From: Polaromonas sp.
GTDB taxonomy: Bacteria; Pseudomonadota; Gammaproteobacteria; Burkholderiales; Burkholderiaceae_C
Length of the DNA stretch: 64,000 nt
Assembly: GCA_013297865.1 (NCBI GenBank)
Contig: JAAFIP010000002.1
Span: 248,001 to 312,000 of the forward strand
Reading direction: 5' to 3'
Shown here: positions 8,888 to 18,244 of the stretch, one piece after another
Layout: each line of letters opens with the position of its first letter
How positions within the stretch are numbered: position 1 is the first letter of the stretch
Made by a program: the position numbers and the translations under genes
The notes under the pieces: generated by a model
Told to the model about the DNA's origin: nothing
What the model saw: the letters and a program-made list of their open reading frames with translations, nothing else
The model's database searches: none

Positions 8888-8949
8888 GTCTTTAACATAT
8901 TGGCAAAGGAGCGATTGTTTTCGGTGCTCCCTTGCCTCGGACGTTAGAC
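8888..8949 (+). other. attC-like (integron cassette recombination site-like) sequence
   Basis: CTTTAAC ... GGCAAAGGAGC-13 nt-GCTCCCTTGCC ... GTTAGAC; lies between a stop codon (8880-8882) and the next ATG (8963). Confidence 0.5.
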
Positions 8950-8962
8950 GCCACAACTAGCT

Positions 8963-9592
8963 ATGACAGATCCGCTTTTTCTAGCAGTTGCGAGGACAGC
9001 CCTGTCTTCAGCGACTAAGTTGGTGGGCTTTGCTTACGAGTGGTTCCGTCGTCCCACTGTCAGCTACAAGCGTGCGCCAAAGAACCTTTTTACTCACATC
9101 AAACCTGGCACTTCCGTGGCACGCGTGAAGGAACTGCTTGGTCCTCCCCATCAAGAAACTGACGGACAGTATCGCTATGCCTTCAGCGAAGCATGCGTGC
9201 AAGTTGACTCCACCGACAAAACCACAGTCGACTCGGTTTCTGTCGGTCTACGGGGTATCACTCGTCGCAATCGCTTCCACGTCTGGCCAATAAATAATCT
9301 TCTTCTGGGTAAGACTACTTTTGCATCCATCATAGACGCGAGCGACAAAGTTATCTTTGATTATTCCTCAAAGTTCTACCACTTCTATGTCTTTAAGTAC
9401 TACGGTTTTTCTGGCCACTATTGGAACTATGCCCTTGGATATCTCGAATGCCCAGGCGTGTCTCCAGATGGGTATCACTGGTCGCCGGATACTCAATCGC
9501 GCCATGAGATACCGAGAAAATTGATATTTAACTGGGCGTGTGTGACGCGTTTAGAAGAGCCACCTTTATTTAACCACTATGGATTCCTATGA
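8963..9592 (+). CDS. hypothetical protein (209 aa)
   Basis: ORF starting 14 nt after the attC-like site; no family recognised. Confidence 0.5.
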   Translation: MTDPLFLAVARTALSSATKLVGFAYEWFRRPTVSYKRAPKNLFTHIKPGTSVARVKELLGPPHQETDGQYRYAFSEACVQVDSTDKTTVDSVSVGLRGITRRNRFHVWPINNLLLGKTTFASIIDASDKVIFDYSSKFYHFYVFKYYGFSGHYWNYALGYLECPGVSPDGYHWSPDTQSRHEIPRKLIFNWACVTRLEEPPLFNHYGFL

Positions 9593-9644
9593 CACCTAAG
9601 CCGTGCGGGCACCGTAAGAGCAGGGTGTCTTTAAACTTTATCTT

Positions 9645-10169
9645 ATGTTGCTCGCAATGACTCGTAGGAATCGAGTGCGCAAGGTCGTCATCTTGTGTAG
9701 CCATTTCCTTCGCAATCTCGCGTACTACCGAGCCGGCTGGCGCCATTCCATTCCACGCCGAACCACTCAGTTCTGGGTCACAGCTAACGGCAACTTTCTT
9801 GACCACTGCGTCCTTGATTGGTGCAAGCTTTTCGCCGACGTTCGCGGCAAGCACCATTGGCGCAAGGTCGTCACTGACCACGACGCATTCCTGGCGAGTA
9901 TGCTTGCTGTACTGAGAATGAACTCGGACGATTTCGACGCGTATATCAATGAAATGCAAACGTACAGGGACAAGTTCGTCGCACATTTAGACTTAGAAAA
10001 CGTCATGTACCCCCCGCGGCTTCGGCTCGCACGTCGTAGCGCGTCCTACCTGTACGACTACGTACTATTGCATGAGGATGACGATGGATTTTTCCCCGAG
10101 GGTCCTCTTACTGCGGCACGGTTTTATCGACTCTTTGCGAACGAAGGCAGAGGAGTTTATGCCGTATGA
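9645..10169 (+). CDS. hypothetical protein, AbiU2/HEPN-like
   Basis: ILCSHFLRNLAYYRAGW...FWVTANGNFLDHCVLDWCKLF...MQTYRDKFVAHLDL; R-x5-H motif. The true start may be downstream of 9645. Confidence 0.45.
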   Translation: MLLAMTRRNRVRKVVILCSHFLRNLAYYRAGWRHSIPRRTTQFWVTANGNFLDHCVLDWCKLFADVRGKHHWRKVVTDHDAFLASMLAVLRMNSDDFDAYINEMQTYRDKFVAHLDLENVMYPPRLRLARRSASYLYDYVLLHEDDDGFFPEGPLTAARFYRLFANEGRGVYAV

Positions 10170-10276
10170 GAACGCGGCACAACATGTCAATCGATGCGCG
10201 CCCACAGCAACAGCAGATGGCTTTGCCACTCTTTTTGGTAGTCCACTTGTATTCACGTTAAGTATTACGCACGCTC

Positions 10277-10792
10277 ATGCCCCGATACGTCGCATTGCTT
10301 CGCGGAGTGAGTCCGCAAAACGCAAAGATGCCTGAACTCAAGGCTTGCTTTGAGTTAGCGGGCTTCACGAGTGTGCGCACTGTCTTGTCGAGCGGCAACG
10401 TGGTTTTCGATTCGGTAATTACCGATCAAGCGGCAATTGAGACGGCGGCTGAGCAAGCGATGGAAAAAAGCTTGAATCGGTCCTTCTACCCGATCGTCAG
10501 GGCGGTCACTGAGCTTGAGAGCATTTTGGCCTCTGATCCCTACACTGAGCATGGCATTCCAACTGATGCGAAGCGGGTCGTCAGCTTCTTTCGCCAGGCA
10601 CCCATTCCCCGGGTCTCTTTGCCGCTGGCTCAGGACATGGCATCCGTGTTCTTGGTTCGCGGGCGCGAGGCTTTTACGGCGTACAAGCCCGTGGACAAGG
10701 GGCCTGTGTTCATGGTACTGATCGAGAAGGCGTTTGGAAAAGAGGTGACCACGCGCACTCTTGATACAGTGGCAAAGTGTGCAGCAGCGTAA
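10277..10792 (+). CDS. DUF1697 family protein
   Basis: MPRYVALLRGVSPQNAKMPELKACFELAGFTSVRTVLSSGNVVFDS is characteristic of DUF1697. Confidence 0.85.
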   Translation: MPRYVALLRGVSPQNAKMPELKACFELAGFTSVRTVLSSGNVVFDSVITDQAAIETAAEQAMEKSLNRSFYPIVRAVTELESILASDPYTEHGIPTDAKRVVSFFRQAPIPRVSLPLAQDMASVFLVRGREAFTAYKPVDKGPVFMVLIEKAFGKEVTTRTLDTVAKCAAA

Positions 10793-10891
10793 TCTGAGGC
10801 GGGATCAAATATGCCTCAGGGTGACAAAAGCGTTTGCATCACCAATACGCCAAGGACACGCGGGCTGTTCAGCATGCAAAGAGCAATGTGA

Positions 10892-11013
10892 CAGGGTGGG
10901 TTTGTCCCGATGAAAATTTTGGAGAAAGGCGCGCGGTGCATGCGCTGGCCTTGCATTACCGAAGTTCGCGCGTGTTTTCGTAAAAATTTTGGCGAAAGGG
11001 ATAACCCGCCCTG
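10892..11013 (+). repeat. F2 copy d
   Basis: CAGGGTGGGTTTGTCCCGATGAAAATTTTGGAGAAAGGCGCGCGGTGCATGCG...CGCGCGTGTTTTCGTAAAAATTTTGGCGAAAGGGATAACCCGCCCTG. Confidence 0.75.
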
Positions 11014-11069
11014 AATCCAACTGACCGGATATAACGGCCAGCCAAGTGACCAACTAGCAAAGGCAAAAG

Positions 11070-12038
11070 TCAATCCGCCTTAATCCCATTGTCCCGCACC
11101 ACCTTAGCCCAAATCTCCATCTGCTTGTCAATAAACCCACGAGCGACTTCAGGCGAACCGCCTACGATGTCGATGCCTTGTGCGTCGAGCTTTTTGGCGA
11201 TGTCGGCGTTCTTGAGGGCTTTGTTGACCTCTTCGTTCATGCGTTTCAAGATTTCGGGTGGGGTTTTGGCGGGGGCGAGGATGGCCCACCAGGCGGGGGC
11301 TTCAAAGCCTGCGATGCCGCTCTCGGCCATGGTGGGCACATTGGGCAGATCGGGGCTGCGTTTGCTGGTGGTGACCACCAGGGGGCGCATACGGCCGCTG
11401 TCGATGTGCGGCTTGGTCACAAACACCGAGCCAATGGACAGCGGCACATGGCCTGCCACGGCGTCGTTCATCAGCGGGCCGCCGCCTTTGTAGGGGATGT
11501 GCTGCCAGTCCAGGCTGTTGTTCTTGCCGATCAGGGCCATGGCCAGATGGCCCAGCGAGCCGCTGCCGATGCTGCCGTAGCTCACGTTCTTTTTGGCTTT
11601 AGCCGCGGTCACCACATCGGCAAAGCTTTTAAATTCGCTGCCCACATGGGTGGCCAGCACCATCGGCGCGGTGCCGATCAGGGCGATCGGCTCGAGGTCT
11701 TTGCGGGTGTCAAAGCTCATGTTGGCGATCAGTGCCGGGTTGACCGCGTGGGTGTCAAACACCACGGCAAAGGTGTAGCCATCGGCGGCAGCCTGCGCTA
11801 CCTGCGCGGTGCCAATGGCGCCTGATGCACCGCCTTTGTTCTCCACAATTACGCTCTGGCCCAGCTGCGCCTGCAGTGGGATCGACAAAATGCGTGCAAC
11901 CTGGTCTACCGAGCCGCCGGGCGGGAAGACGGCCACCAGTTTGATGGGCTGTTTGCTGGGCCAGGCCTGGGCTAGGGCGCTGTGGGGAGCCAGGGCGGTG
12001 GCGCTGAGTGCGGCGGCCAGTAGCCAGGAGATTTTCAT
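11070..12038 (-). CDS. tripartite tricarboxylate transporter substrate-binding protein (Bug family)
   Basis: WPSKQPIKLVAVFPPGGSVDQVARIL...VENKGGASGAIGTAQVAQAAADGYT. Confidence 0.9.
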   Translation of the reverse strand: MKISWLLAAALSATALAPHSALAQAWPSKQPIKLVAVFPPGGSVDQVARILSIPLQAQLGQSVIVENKGGASGAIGTAQVAQAAADGYTFAVVFDTHAVNPALIANMSFDTRKDLEPIALIGTAPMVLATHVGSEFKSFADVVTAAKAKKNVSYGSIGSGSLGHLAMALIGKNNSLDWQHIPYKGGGPLMNDAVAGHVPLSIGSVFVTKPHIDSGRMRPLVVTTSKRSPDLPNVPTMAESGIAGFEAPAWWAILAPAKTPPEILKRMNEEVNKALKNADIAKKLDAQGIDIVGGSPEVARGFIDKQMEIWAKVVRDNGIKAD

Positions 12039-12070
12039 GGGGTTGTCCTTGTTGTCATGATTTTGAAAGC

Positions 12071-13051
12071 TCAGATTTTACGGATCCACTTTTGCTGCAT
12101 CCAGCGGACAAACCCGCGCGCCATGCGGTTGTCGGTGATCATTGATCCGCGCTGCAGCACCTTGGGCGTTTGCGCCAGGTGGAAGCCGTCAAACTTGTCG
12201 TTGCTGCCGCCCATGCCTACCAGCGGCCAGTGGCGCCGGGCCGTGGGCGCTGCACCGTCGATGCGCAGGCAGGTGCCGCTGACAAAGGCGGCCGCGGGCG
12301 ACAGCAGATAGCAGATGGCGCTGGAGACCTCGCTCTCGGTGCCCAGGCGCTGCAGGGGCACGTTTTCGTGGATGCGGCGGATCAGCGGGCTCATGATGGG
12401 CGGGTATTTGTCCATGCCGCTGGTGGCGATAAAGCCGGGGGCTACGGCATTGCAGCGCACGGGGGCCCACTCCAGGGCCATCGTCTCGGTGAGCGAGAGC
12501 ATGCCCGCCCGCGCAGCCCCGCTGTGGCCCATGCCCGGCACAGCGCCCTGAATATCCATGATGATGTTGACCACAGCCCCGCTTTTCTGCGCGCGCATGG
12601 CCTGGTTGTAGCACTCGCGCGCCATGAGGAAACCGCCGGTCAGGTTGCTGCGTACCACGGCGTCAAAGCCTTTGGCGCTGATGCGGTGCAAAGGGCTGGG
12701 AAACTGCCCACCCGCGTTGTTGACCAGGCCATCAATGCGCCCAAACTGCGCCACGATCTCGCCCACCACGGCTTTGACGCGCTCTTCATCGCGAATGTCG
12801 GCTGCATAGCACGCTGCCAAGCCCTGCGCCTGGGCGATCTCAGCCTCCACCGTGCGCAGCTTCTCCAGCGTGCGCCCCACCAGCACCACCTGGGCGCCCA
12901 GCGCGGCCAGCTCGTGTGCTGTGCAGCGGCCCATGCCGGAGCCTGCGCCAGTGACTACGATGACCTGGCCCTGGAACAGGCCGGGGCGGAAAATGCTCTG
13001 ATAGCGCTGGGCTGCGGATAGGCTGGGGGAGGGGGTAGGACTTGGCTGCAT
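12071..13051 (-). CDS. SDR family oxidoreductase
   Basis: VIVVTGAGSGMGRCTAHELAALGA, NNAGGQFPSP, Rossmann fold motifs. Confidence 0.88.
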   Translation of the reverse strand: MQPSPTPSPSLSAAQRYQSIFRPGLFQGQVIVVTGAGSGMGRCTAHELAALGAQVVLVGRTLEKLRTVEAEIAQAQGLAACYAADIRDEERVKAVVGEIVAQFGRIDGLVNNAGGQFPSPLHRISAKGFDAVVRSNLTGGFLMARECYNQAMRAQKSGAVVNIIMDIQGAVPGMGHSGAARAGMLSLTETMALEWAPVRCNAVAPGFIATSGMDKYPPIMSPLIRRIHENVPLQRLGTESEVSSAICYLLSPAAAFVSGTCLRIDGAAPTARRHWPLVGMGGSNDKFDGFHLAQTPKVLQRGSMITDNRMARGFVRWMQQKWIRKI

Positions 13052-13200
13052 AGTGTTGGTTATGGTCGGGTTAGCAGGCTTGGGCAGGTCTGAATCAAGA
13101 TGGTCGCATGTCTTTCGCGTGCCAGGCCTGAGAGCCTGCAGAATCGGGAAAATAGCGAATGTTGCGCATAAAATTCTGTAACGTGATGTAATCTCCTATT

Positions 13201-14967
13201 ATGGTGCGATCTATAACCCTTCTATACCCCCTGCGCGAGCCAGCGCCCCTGCTGCCAGCCGCGACAGTGCTGCTACTGCGCGATACGCCGCAGGGCATCG
13301 AAGTGCTCATGACTCGCCGCTCCCTGAAGGCCAGTTTTGCGCCGGGTGCCTATGTGTTTCCGGGCGGCGGTATTGAAGATGCAGATAGAAAACAGGCGCT
13401 AGGCCAATCAAATATCGCGGGAGCAGCTACATATTCGATAGCAAGACGCCCCGGTCAAACGCATATGCGCTGCGCCACGGCACTGGCCGCCATCCGCGAA
13501 AGCTTTGAAGAGCTGGGCATTTTGCTGGCCCGCAAAGCGGATGGTGCATGGTGTGGACAGGCGGACGTGGACGCGCTCAGCCGCAGTGCGCCGTTTTATG
13601 AGCAGATGCAGGCCAAGGGCTACACCATGGCAGCCAATGAGGTGTATTTTCTGGCCCACTGGATCACCGACCGTGATCTGCCCAAGCGTTTTGATGTGCC
13701 TTTTTTGGTGGCGCGCATGCCGCCAGGCCAGGCCCCGTTGGCTGACGATGCCGAGCAGTTTGCGCCCGAATGGGTGCGCCCCGCAGACGCGCTGGCGCGC
13801 CATGCCGTGGGCCATTTCTTCATGATTTTTCCTACGGTGCGCACGCTCGAGCGCCTGCAGGCCTACCCGAATGTCGATGCCGTGCTGAGCGCCTGTGCAG
13901 GCGACAAGCCGCTGTGGACCAGCTGCCCGCGTGCGGGCCTGCTGGCGGGCAAGGAAGCGCGCTGCATGGAGCACGAAGGGCCGTTTGGCGAGCTGGCCAT
14001 GGTCTGCCCAGATGGGCAGATCAGGCACACGCTGGACTGGCAGCATGCCAAGCCTGTGCCCCTGCTGCGCCATGTCATGCGCCTGACAGCGCCCAACCCC
14101 GGCATGATGACCGGGCCAGGCACCAACACCTATATCGTGGGCACGCCAGACACCGGCTATGTGGTGATTGACCCCGGTCCTAACGACAGTGCGCATATCC
14201 GCCGCATCATCGAGGCTACCGAGGGCGACATCAACGCCATCGTCTGCACCCACTCACACCCCGACCATTCGCCTGCAGCCTATCCCCTGCGCGCCATGGT
14301 GATGGAGGCGACCAACACCGTGCCAGGCGAGCTGATGGGCGAATATGCCAGCCTGATGTGCCCCGTGCTGGGCCTGCCCAGCGCAGCCACGGCACGCGAG
14401 ACAGCCCATTTTGAGCCAGACATCACGCTACAGAATTATGAGCTGCTCTCGCAATATTTCAGAGGCTCTGGGGATGAAAATGCACTCCAGATCACCCTGC
14501 AGGTGGTGCACACGCCGGGTCACGCGGCCAACCACCTGTGCCTGGTGCTGCAGGAAGATGGCCTGCTCTTTAGCGGCGACCATGTTCTCAACGGCAGCAC
14601 CACGGTGATCGACCCTCCTGATGGCGACATGACCGACTACCTGGCCTCGCTGGACCTGCTGGCTGCGGCCTGCGATGCGCACACTGTGGACTTCATTCTG
14701 CCAGCCCACGGCTATGTGCTGACCCATTGCCTGGGCGCAGACCACAATGGGGGTGCGCGCCGCGCAATTGAGGCCCTGAAGGCGCACCGACTGCAGCGCG
14801 AGGCCAAGGTGATTGCTGCCATGCGCGCCAAGCCGGGTGCCAGTGTGCAGGACCTGGTGCCGCTGGCGTATGCCGATGTGTCGCCCCAGCTATGGCCTGT
14901 GGCTGCGCGCTCACTGACGGCGCATATGCAGCGCATCGAGGCGCAGGGCCTGCTGGTGGGAGCCTAA
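13201..14967 (+). CDS. NUDIX hydrolase - MBL-fold metallo-hydrolase fusion, with in-frame F1 repeat
   Basis: N-terminal FPGGGIEDA..AAIRESFEELGIL NUDIX signature; C-terminal CTHSHPDHSPAA and VVHTPGHAANHLC MBL motifs in one 588 aa ORF. Confidence 0.85.
   Translation: MVRSITLLYPLREPAPLLPAATVLLLRDTPQGIEVLMTRRSLKASFAPGAYVFPGGGIEDADRKQALGQSNIAGAATYSIARRPGQTHMRCATALAAIRESFEELGILLARKADGAWCGQADVDALSRSAPFYEQMQAKGYTMAANEVYFLAHWITDRDLPKRFDVPFLVARMPPGQAPLADDAEQFAPEWVRPADALARHAVGHFFMIFPTVRTLERLQAYPNVDAVLSACAGDKPLWTSCPRAGLLAGKEARCMEHEGPFGELAMVCPDGQIRHTLDWQHAKPVPLLRHVMRLTAPNPGMMTGPGTNTYIVGTPDTGYVVIDPGPNDSAHIRRIIEATEGDINAIVCTHSHPDHSPAAYPLRAMVMEATNTVPGELMGEYASLMCPVLGLPSAATARETAHFEPDITLQNYELLSQYFRGSGDENALQITLQVVHTPGHAANHLCLVLQEDGLLFSGDHVLNGSTTVIDPPDGDMTDYLASLDLLAAACDAHTVDFILPAHGYVLTHCLGADHNGGARRAIEALKAHRLQREAKVIAAMRAKPGASVQDLVPLAYADVSPQLWPVAARSLTAHMQRIEAQGLLVGA
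13388..13442 (+). repeat. F1 copy 4, in frame
   Basis: gctaggccaatcaaatatcgcgggagcagctacatattcgatag -> LGQSNIAGAATYSIA. Confidence 0.85.
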
Positions 14968-15602
14968 GCCAAGGCCTGCGCCATCGCCGCCAGCAGCTGC
15001 TCTGCGGGTTGCGCGCCAGAAACACCTACCTTGCGGTTGAAGATAAAAAAGGGCACGCCGCTGATGCCCAGCTCGCGCAGTTGGGCATCCTGCTGCGCAA
15101 TGCGCTCCAGCGCAGCCGTATCCTGCAAGCGTGCCACCACCGCCTCCACCGGCACGCCACAGCGGGTGGCAATGCCGCCCAGACTGGCATCGTCAGTCAG
15201 GTCCGCGCCATCGCAGAAGTATGCGTGCATCAAAGCCTCTTTCACCTGGGGCTGCAGGCCAAACTGCGCCGCCAGATCGACCAGGGCATGGGCCTTGATG
15301 GTGTTGGGCTGGCGCGCAATGCTGTCAAAAGCAAACGGGATGTCTACAGCCTCGCCTGCGGTGCGCACGCGCTCATACACCTCGTGGGCAGGGCGGCCGA
15401 ACTTGCGCTGGACATAGTCCTGGCGCGACATGCCCTCGGCGGGCATATCAGGGTTGAGTTGAAAAGGCAGCCAGCTGAGCGTGGGCGCTGGCGCGTTGGG
15501 GTATTGGTCGGCGAACATCTCCAGCGCCTGCTCGAGATGGCGCTTGCCGATATAGCACCAGGGGCAGACGATGTCGCTGGCAATGTCGATATGCAGTTCC
15601 AT
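14964..15602 (-). CDS. DsbA family oxidoreductase (FrnE-like)
   Basis: MELHIDIASDIVCPWCYIGKRHLE with CPWC motif. Confidence 0.88.
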   Translation of the reverse strand: MELHIDIASDIVCPWCYIGKRHLEQALEMFADQYPNAPAPTLSWLPFQLNPDMPAEGMSRQDYVQRKFGRPAHEVYERVRTAGEAVDIPFAFDSIARQPNTIKAHALVDLAAQFGLQPQVKEALMHAYFCDGADLTDDASLGGIATRCGVPVEAVVARLQDTAALERIAQQDAQLRELGISGVPFFIFNRKVGVSGAQPAEQLLAAMAQALA

Positions 15603-15613
15603 GGGACGTACGC

Positions 15614-17182
15614 CTACACTTCGCGCTTGAGCGCAGGGAAGAGGATCACATCGCGGATGCTGGGGCTGTCGGTCAGCAGCATCATCAGCCGGTCAATACC
15701 AATGCCGCAGCCACCTGTGGGCGGCATGCCGTATTCGAGCGCGCGGACAAAGTCGTGGTCGTAGTACATGGCTTCGTCATCGCCGCTGTCTTTGGCCGCT
15801 ACTTGCGACTGAAAGCGCGCAGCCTGCTCCTCGGCATCGTTGAGCTCGCTGAAGCCATTGCCAAATTCGCGGCCCGTGATGTAGAGCTCAAAGCGCTCGG
15901 TGATCTCGGGGTTTTTGTCGTTGGCACGGGCCAACGGCGAGATTTCGGTGGGGTGCTCGCAGATGAAGGTGGGCTGCCAGAGCTTTTCCTCCACGGTTTC
16001 TTCAAAATACAGCACTTGCAGCGACGCCAGGCTGCGGGTAGAGAGCTTGTCAGCATCTTCTTTCATGCCAAGTTTGCGCAGCGCATTGATCAGCCATTCT
16101 TTGCTGTCCACGTTGTCGCCGGCTTCGGTATGCTTGACGATGGCATCGCGGATGCTCAGGCGCTCAAAGGGCTGGGCCAGGTCTACGGCCTTGCCGCCAT
16201 AGCCCAGCTGCAGGCCTCCGGTGGCCTTGATGGCCACATCACGGATCAAAGCCTCGGTGTAGCTCATCAGGTCCTGGTAGTTCCAGTAGGCCGCATAGAA
16301 CTCCATCATGGTGAATTCGGGGTTATGGCGTACGCTGATGCCTTCGTTACGGAAGTTGCGGTTGATCTCAAACACGCGGTCAAAGCCGCCCACCACCAGG
16401 CGCTTGAGGTAGAGCTCGGGCGCGATGCGCAAAAACATCTCCTGGTCCAGCGCATTGTGGTGGGTAGTGAAGGGTTTGGCATTGGCACCCCCGGGGATGG
16501 GGTGCAGCATGGGGGTTTCCACCTCAAGAAAACCGTTGTCCACCATGAAATTGCGGATTGAGGTCACGCCCTTGCTGCGCGCGCGAAAGCGCTCGCGTGC
16601 CACTTCATCGGTGATCAAATCCACATAACGCTGGCGGTACTTCACCTCCAGGTCTGAAATGCCGTGAAACTTGTCGGGCAGTGGGCGCAGGCTTTTGGTC
16701 AGCAGGCGAATGCTGGTGACCTTGATGGTGAGCTCGCCGGTTTTGGTTTTGAACAGCTTGCCCTCGGCGCCAATGATGTCGCCCAGATCCCAGTGTTTAA
16801 AAAGCTCGTAAGCTTCTTCGCCAATGGCATCCTTGCTCACATACAGCTGGATGCGGCTTACGCCGCCCAGGCCTGCAGAGCCGTCCTGCACGGTGGCAAA
16901 GCTGGCCTTGCCCATCACCCGCTTGAGCATCATGCGGCCGGCCACGCTGGCACTCTGGGCGGCGTCATCGCTGCCGGGCATGTCGACAGCGCCGTATTGG
17001 GCGTGCAGTGCTCCAGCCGCGTCGGCAGGCTTGAAATCGTTGGGAAAAGCCACGGGCCCACCGCTGGCCTGCACGCTGCGGATGGCTTGCAGCTTGGAGC
17101 GCCGCTCGGCCATCAGTTTGTTTTCGTCTACAGGTTCTGTGGCGGCTGTGGCAGAGCTGGTGGTGGGGTTGGATTGGTTCAT
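15614..17182 (-). CDS. lysS: lysine--tRNA ligase
   Basis: Class II motifs: [72 protein letters not shown]. Confidence 0.95.
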   Translation of the reverse strand: MNQSNPTTSSATAATEPVDENKLMAERRSKLQAIRSVQASGGPVAFPNDFKPADAAGALHAQYGAVDMPGSDDAAQSASVAGRMMLKRVMGKASFATVQDGSAGLGGVSRIQLYVSKDAIGEEAYELFKHWDLGDIIGAEGKLFKTKTGELTIKVTSIRLLTKSLRPLPDKFHGISDLEVKYRQRYVDLITDEVARERFRARSKGVTSIRNFMVDNGFLEVETPMLHPIPGGANAKPFTTHHNALDQEMFLRIAPELYLKRLVVGGFDRVFEINRNFRNEGISVRHNPEFTMMEFYAAYWNYQDLMSYTEALIRDVAIKATGGLQLGYGGKAVDLAQPFERLSIRDAIVKHTEAGDNVDSKEWLINALRKLGMKEDADKLSTRSLASLQVLYFEETVEEKLWQPTFICEHPTEISPLARANDKNPEITERFELYITGREFGNGFSELNDAEEQAARFQSQVAAKDSGDDEAMYYDHDFVRALEYGMPPTGGCGIGIDRLMMLLTDSPSIRDVILFPALKREV

Positions 17183-17284
17183 AAGGCGCGCAGTTGCGTG
17201 GAGCAGGTCTAGGGACAATGGTCTGGACGCAGGGCTGCGTCGCAAAACCCTGTATTTTAGGGGGTTCGCGCTGTGCAGGTCGCC

Positions 17285-18244
17285 CTAGCGGCCCGAGGCT
17301 AAAAAATGCTGCGCGGTCACGCGCAGACCCTCAGCCAGGCTGTGCGGTGGATGCCATTGCAGTAGGCGCTGGGTTTTGGTGATATCTACAGCCAGATTGC
17401 CACACAGGCGCTGGGCGATAGCGCCACGACTGGCCAGCGTGAGCGCGGTTTCGAGCCAGCGCGAGGGGACGGGTATCAAGCGGGCAGGGCGCTGCAGCGC
17501 GACAGCCAGTTCGCGCAACAGCTCGGTGGTTGACACATCATGGGCGTCACTGGCCAGAAAAGTCTGGTTGGCCGCGGCGGGGTGGGTCAGCGCGGTGGAC
17601 AGCAGGCTGACCAGATTGTCCAAGCCTATCAGGCTGCGCTGGTTGTGCACGGCGCCCAGAGGCAGAGGCAGGCCGCGCTGGAGCCAGCGCATCAGGGTCA
17701 AGAAATTAGCCCGAACTCCTGGGCCATAAACCAGAGGCGGACGAACAATGACCACTTGCAGGCCTGTCTCAGCAGCAATCTGCCGCAAGCCCATCTCGGC
17801 TTCGTGTTTGCTGATGCCATAGGGGTCAGCCGGGTTGGCGGCGTCATCTGCATGGAAAGCCTGGCCTGCAATGGTGAATTCGCCATTGACTTTGATGGAG
17901 CTTAAAAACACAAATCGTTTGACACCATGCTCAGCCGCCAGACGGGCCAGGCGCAGCGTAGGGACCGTGTTGACAGCGCGGTAGTCAGCCAAGGGATCTA
18001 CAGACGCATCCTGGACCTGGTGTACGCGGGCGGCAGTGTGCAGCACGGCATCACAGCCCTGCAAAACCGATTGCCAGGCGGCTTGATCATCCAGAGGGGC
18101 CTGCAAAGCTTGTGCGGAGGCAGGCAGCAAAGAGGGGGGCAACTGGCCGCGTGACTGCGCTATGACGGACCAGCCAGCGCCAGCTAGGCTTTGCACGGCA
18201 GCAGAGCCCACAAATCCGCTGGCGCCCGTGACGATGAGCTTCAT
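17285..18244 (-). CDS. NAD-dependent epimerase/dehydratase family protein
   Basis: MKLIVTGASGFVGSAAVQSLAGAGW; YGISKHEAE. Confidence 0.85.
   Translation of the reverse strand: MKLIVTGASGFVGSAAVQSLAGAGWSVIAQSRGQLPPSLLPASAQALQAPLDDQAAWQSVLQGCDAVLHTAARVHQVQDASVDPLADYRAVNTVPTLRLARLAAEHGVKRFVFLSSIKVNGEFTIAGQAFHADDAANPADPYGISKHEAEMGLRQIAAETGLQVVIVRPPLVYGPGVRANFLTLMRWLQRGLPLPLGAVHNQRSLIGLDNLVSLLSTALTHPAAANQTFLASDAHDVSTTELLRELAVALQRPARLIPVPSRWLETALTLASRGAIAQRLCGNLAVDITKTQRLLQWHPPHSLAEGLRVTAQHFLASGR

Noticed and set aside
14423-14466. Possible 13th F1 copy (acagaattatgagctgctctcgcaatattt) inside the NUDIX-MBL ORF
   Set aside because: Only the central ~25 nt match, orientation relative to the gene is opposite to the other coding copies, and the CCAATAG block is absent; could be chance.
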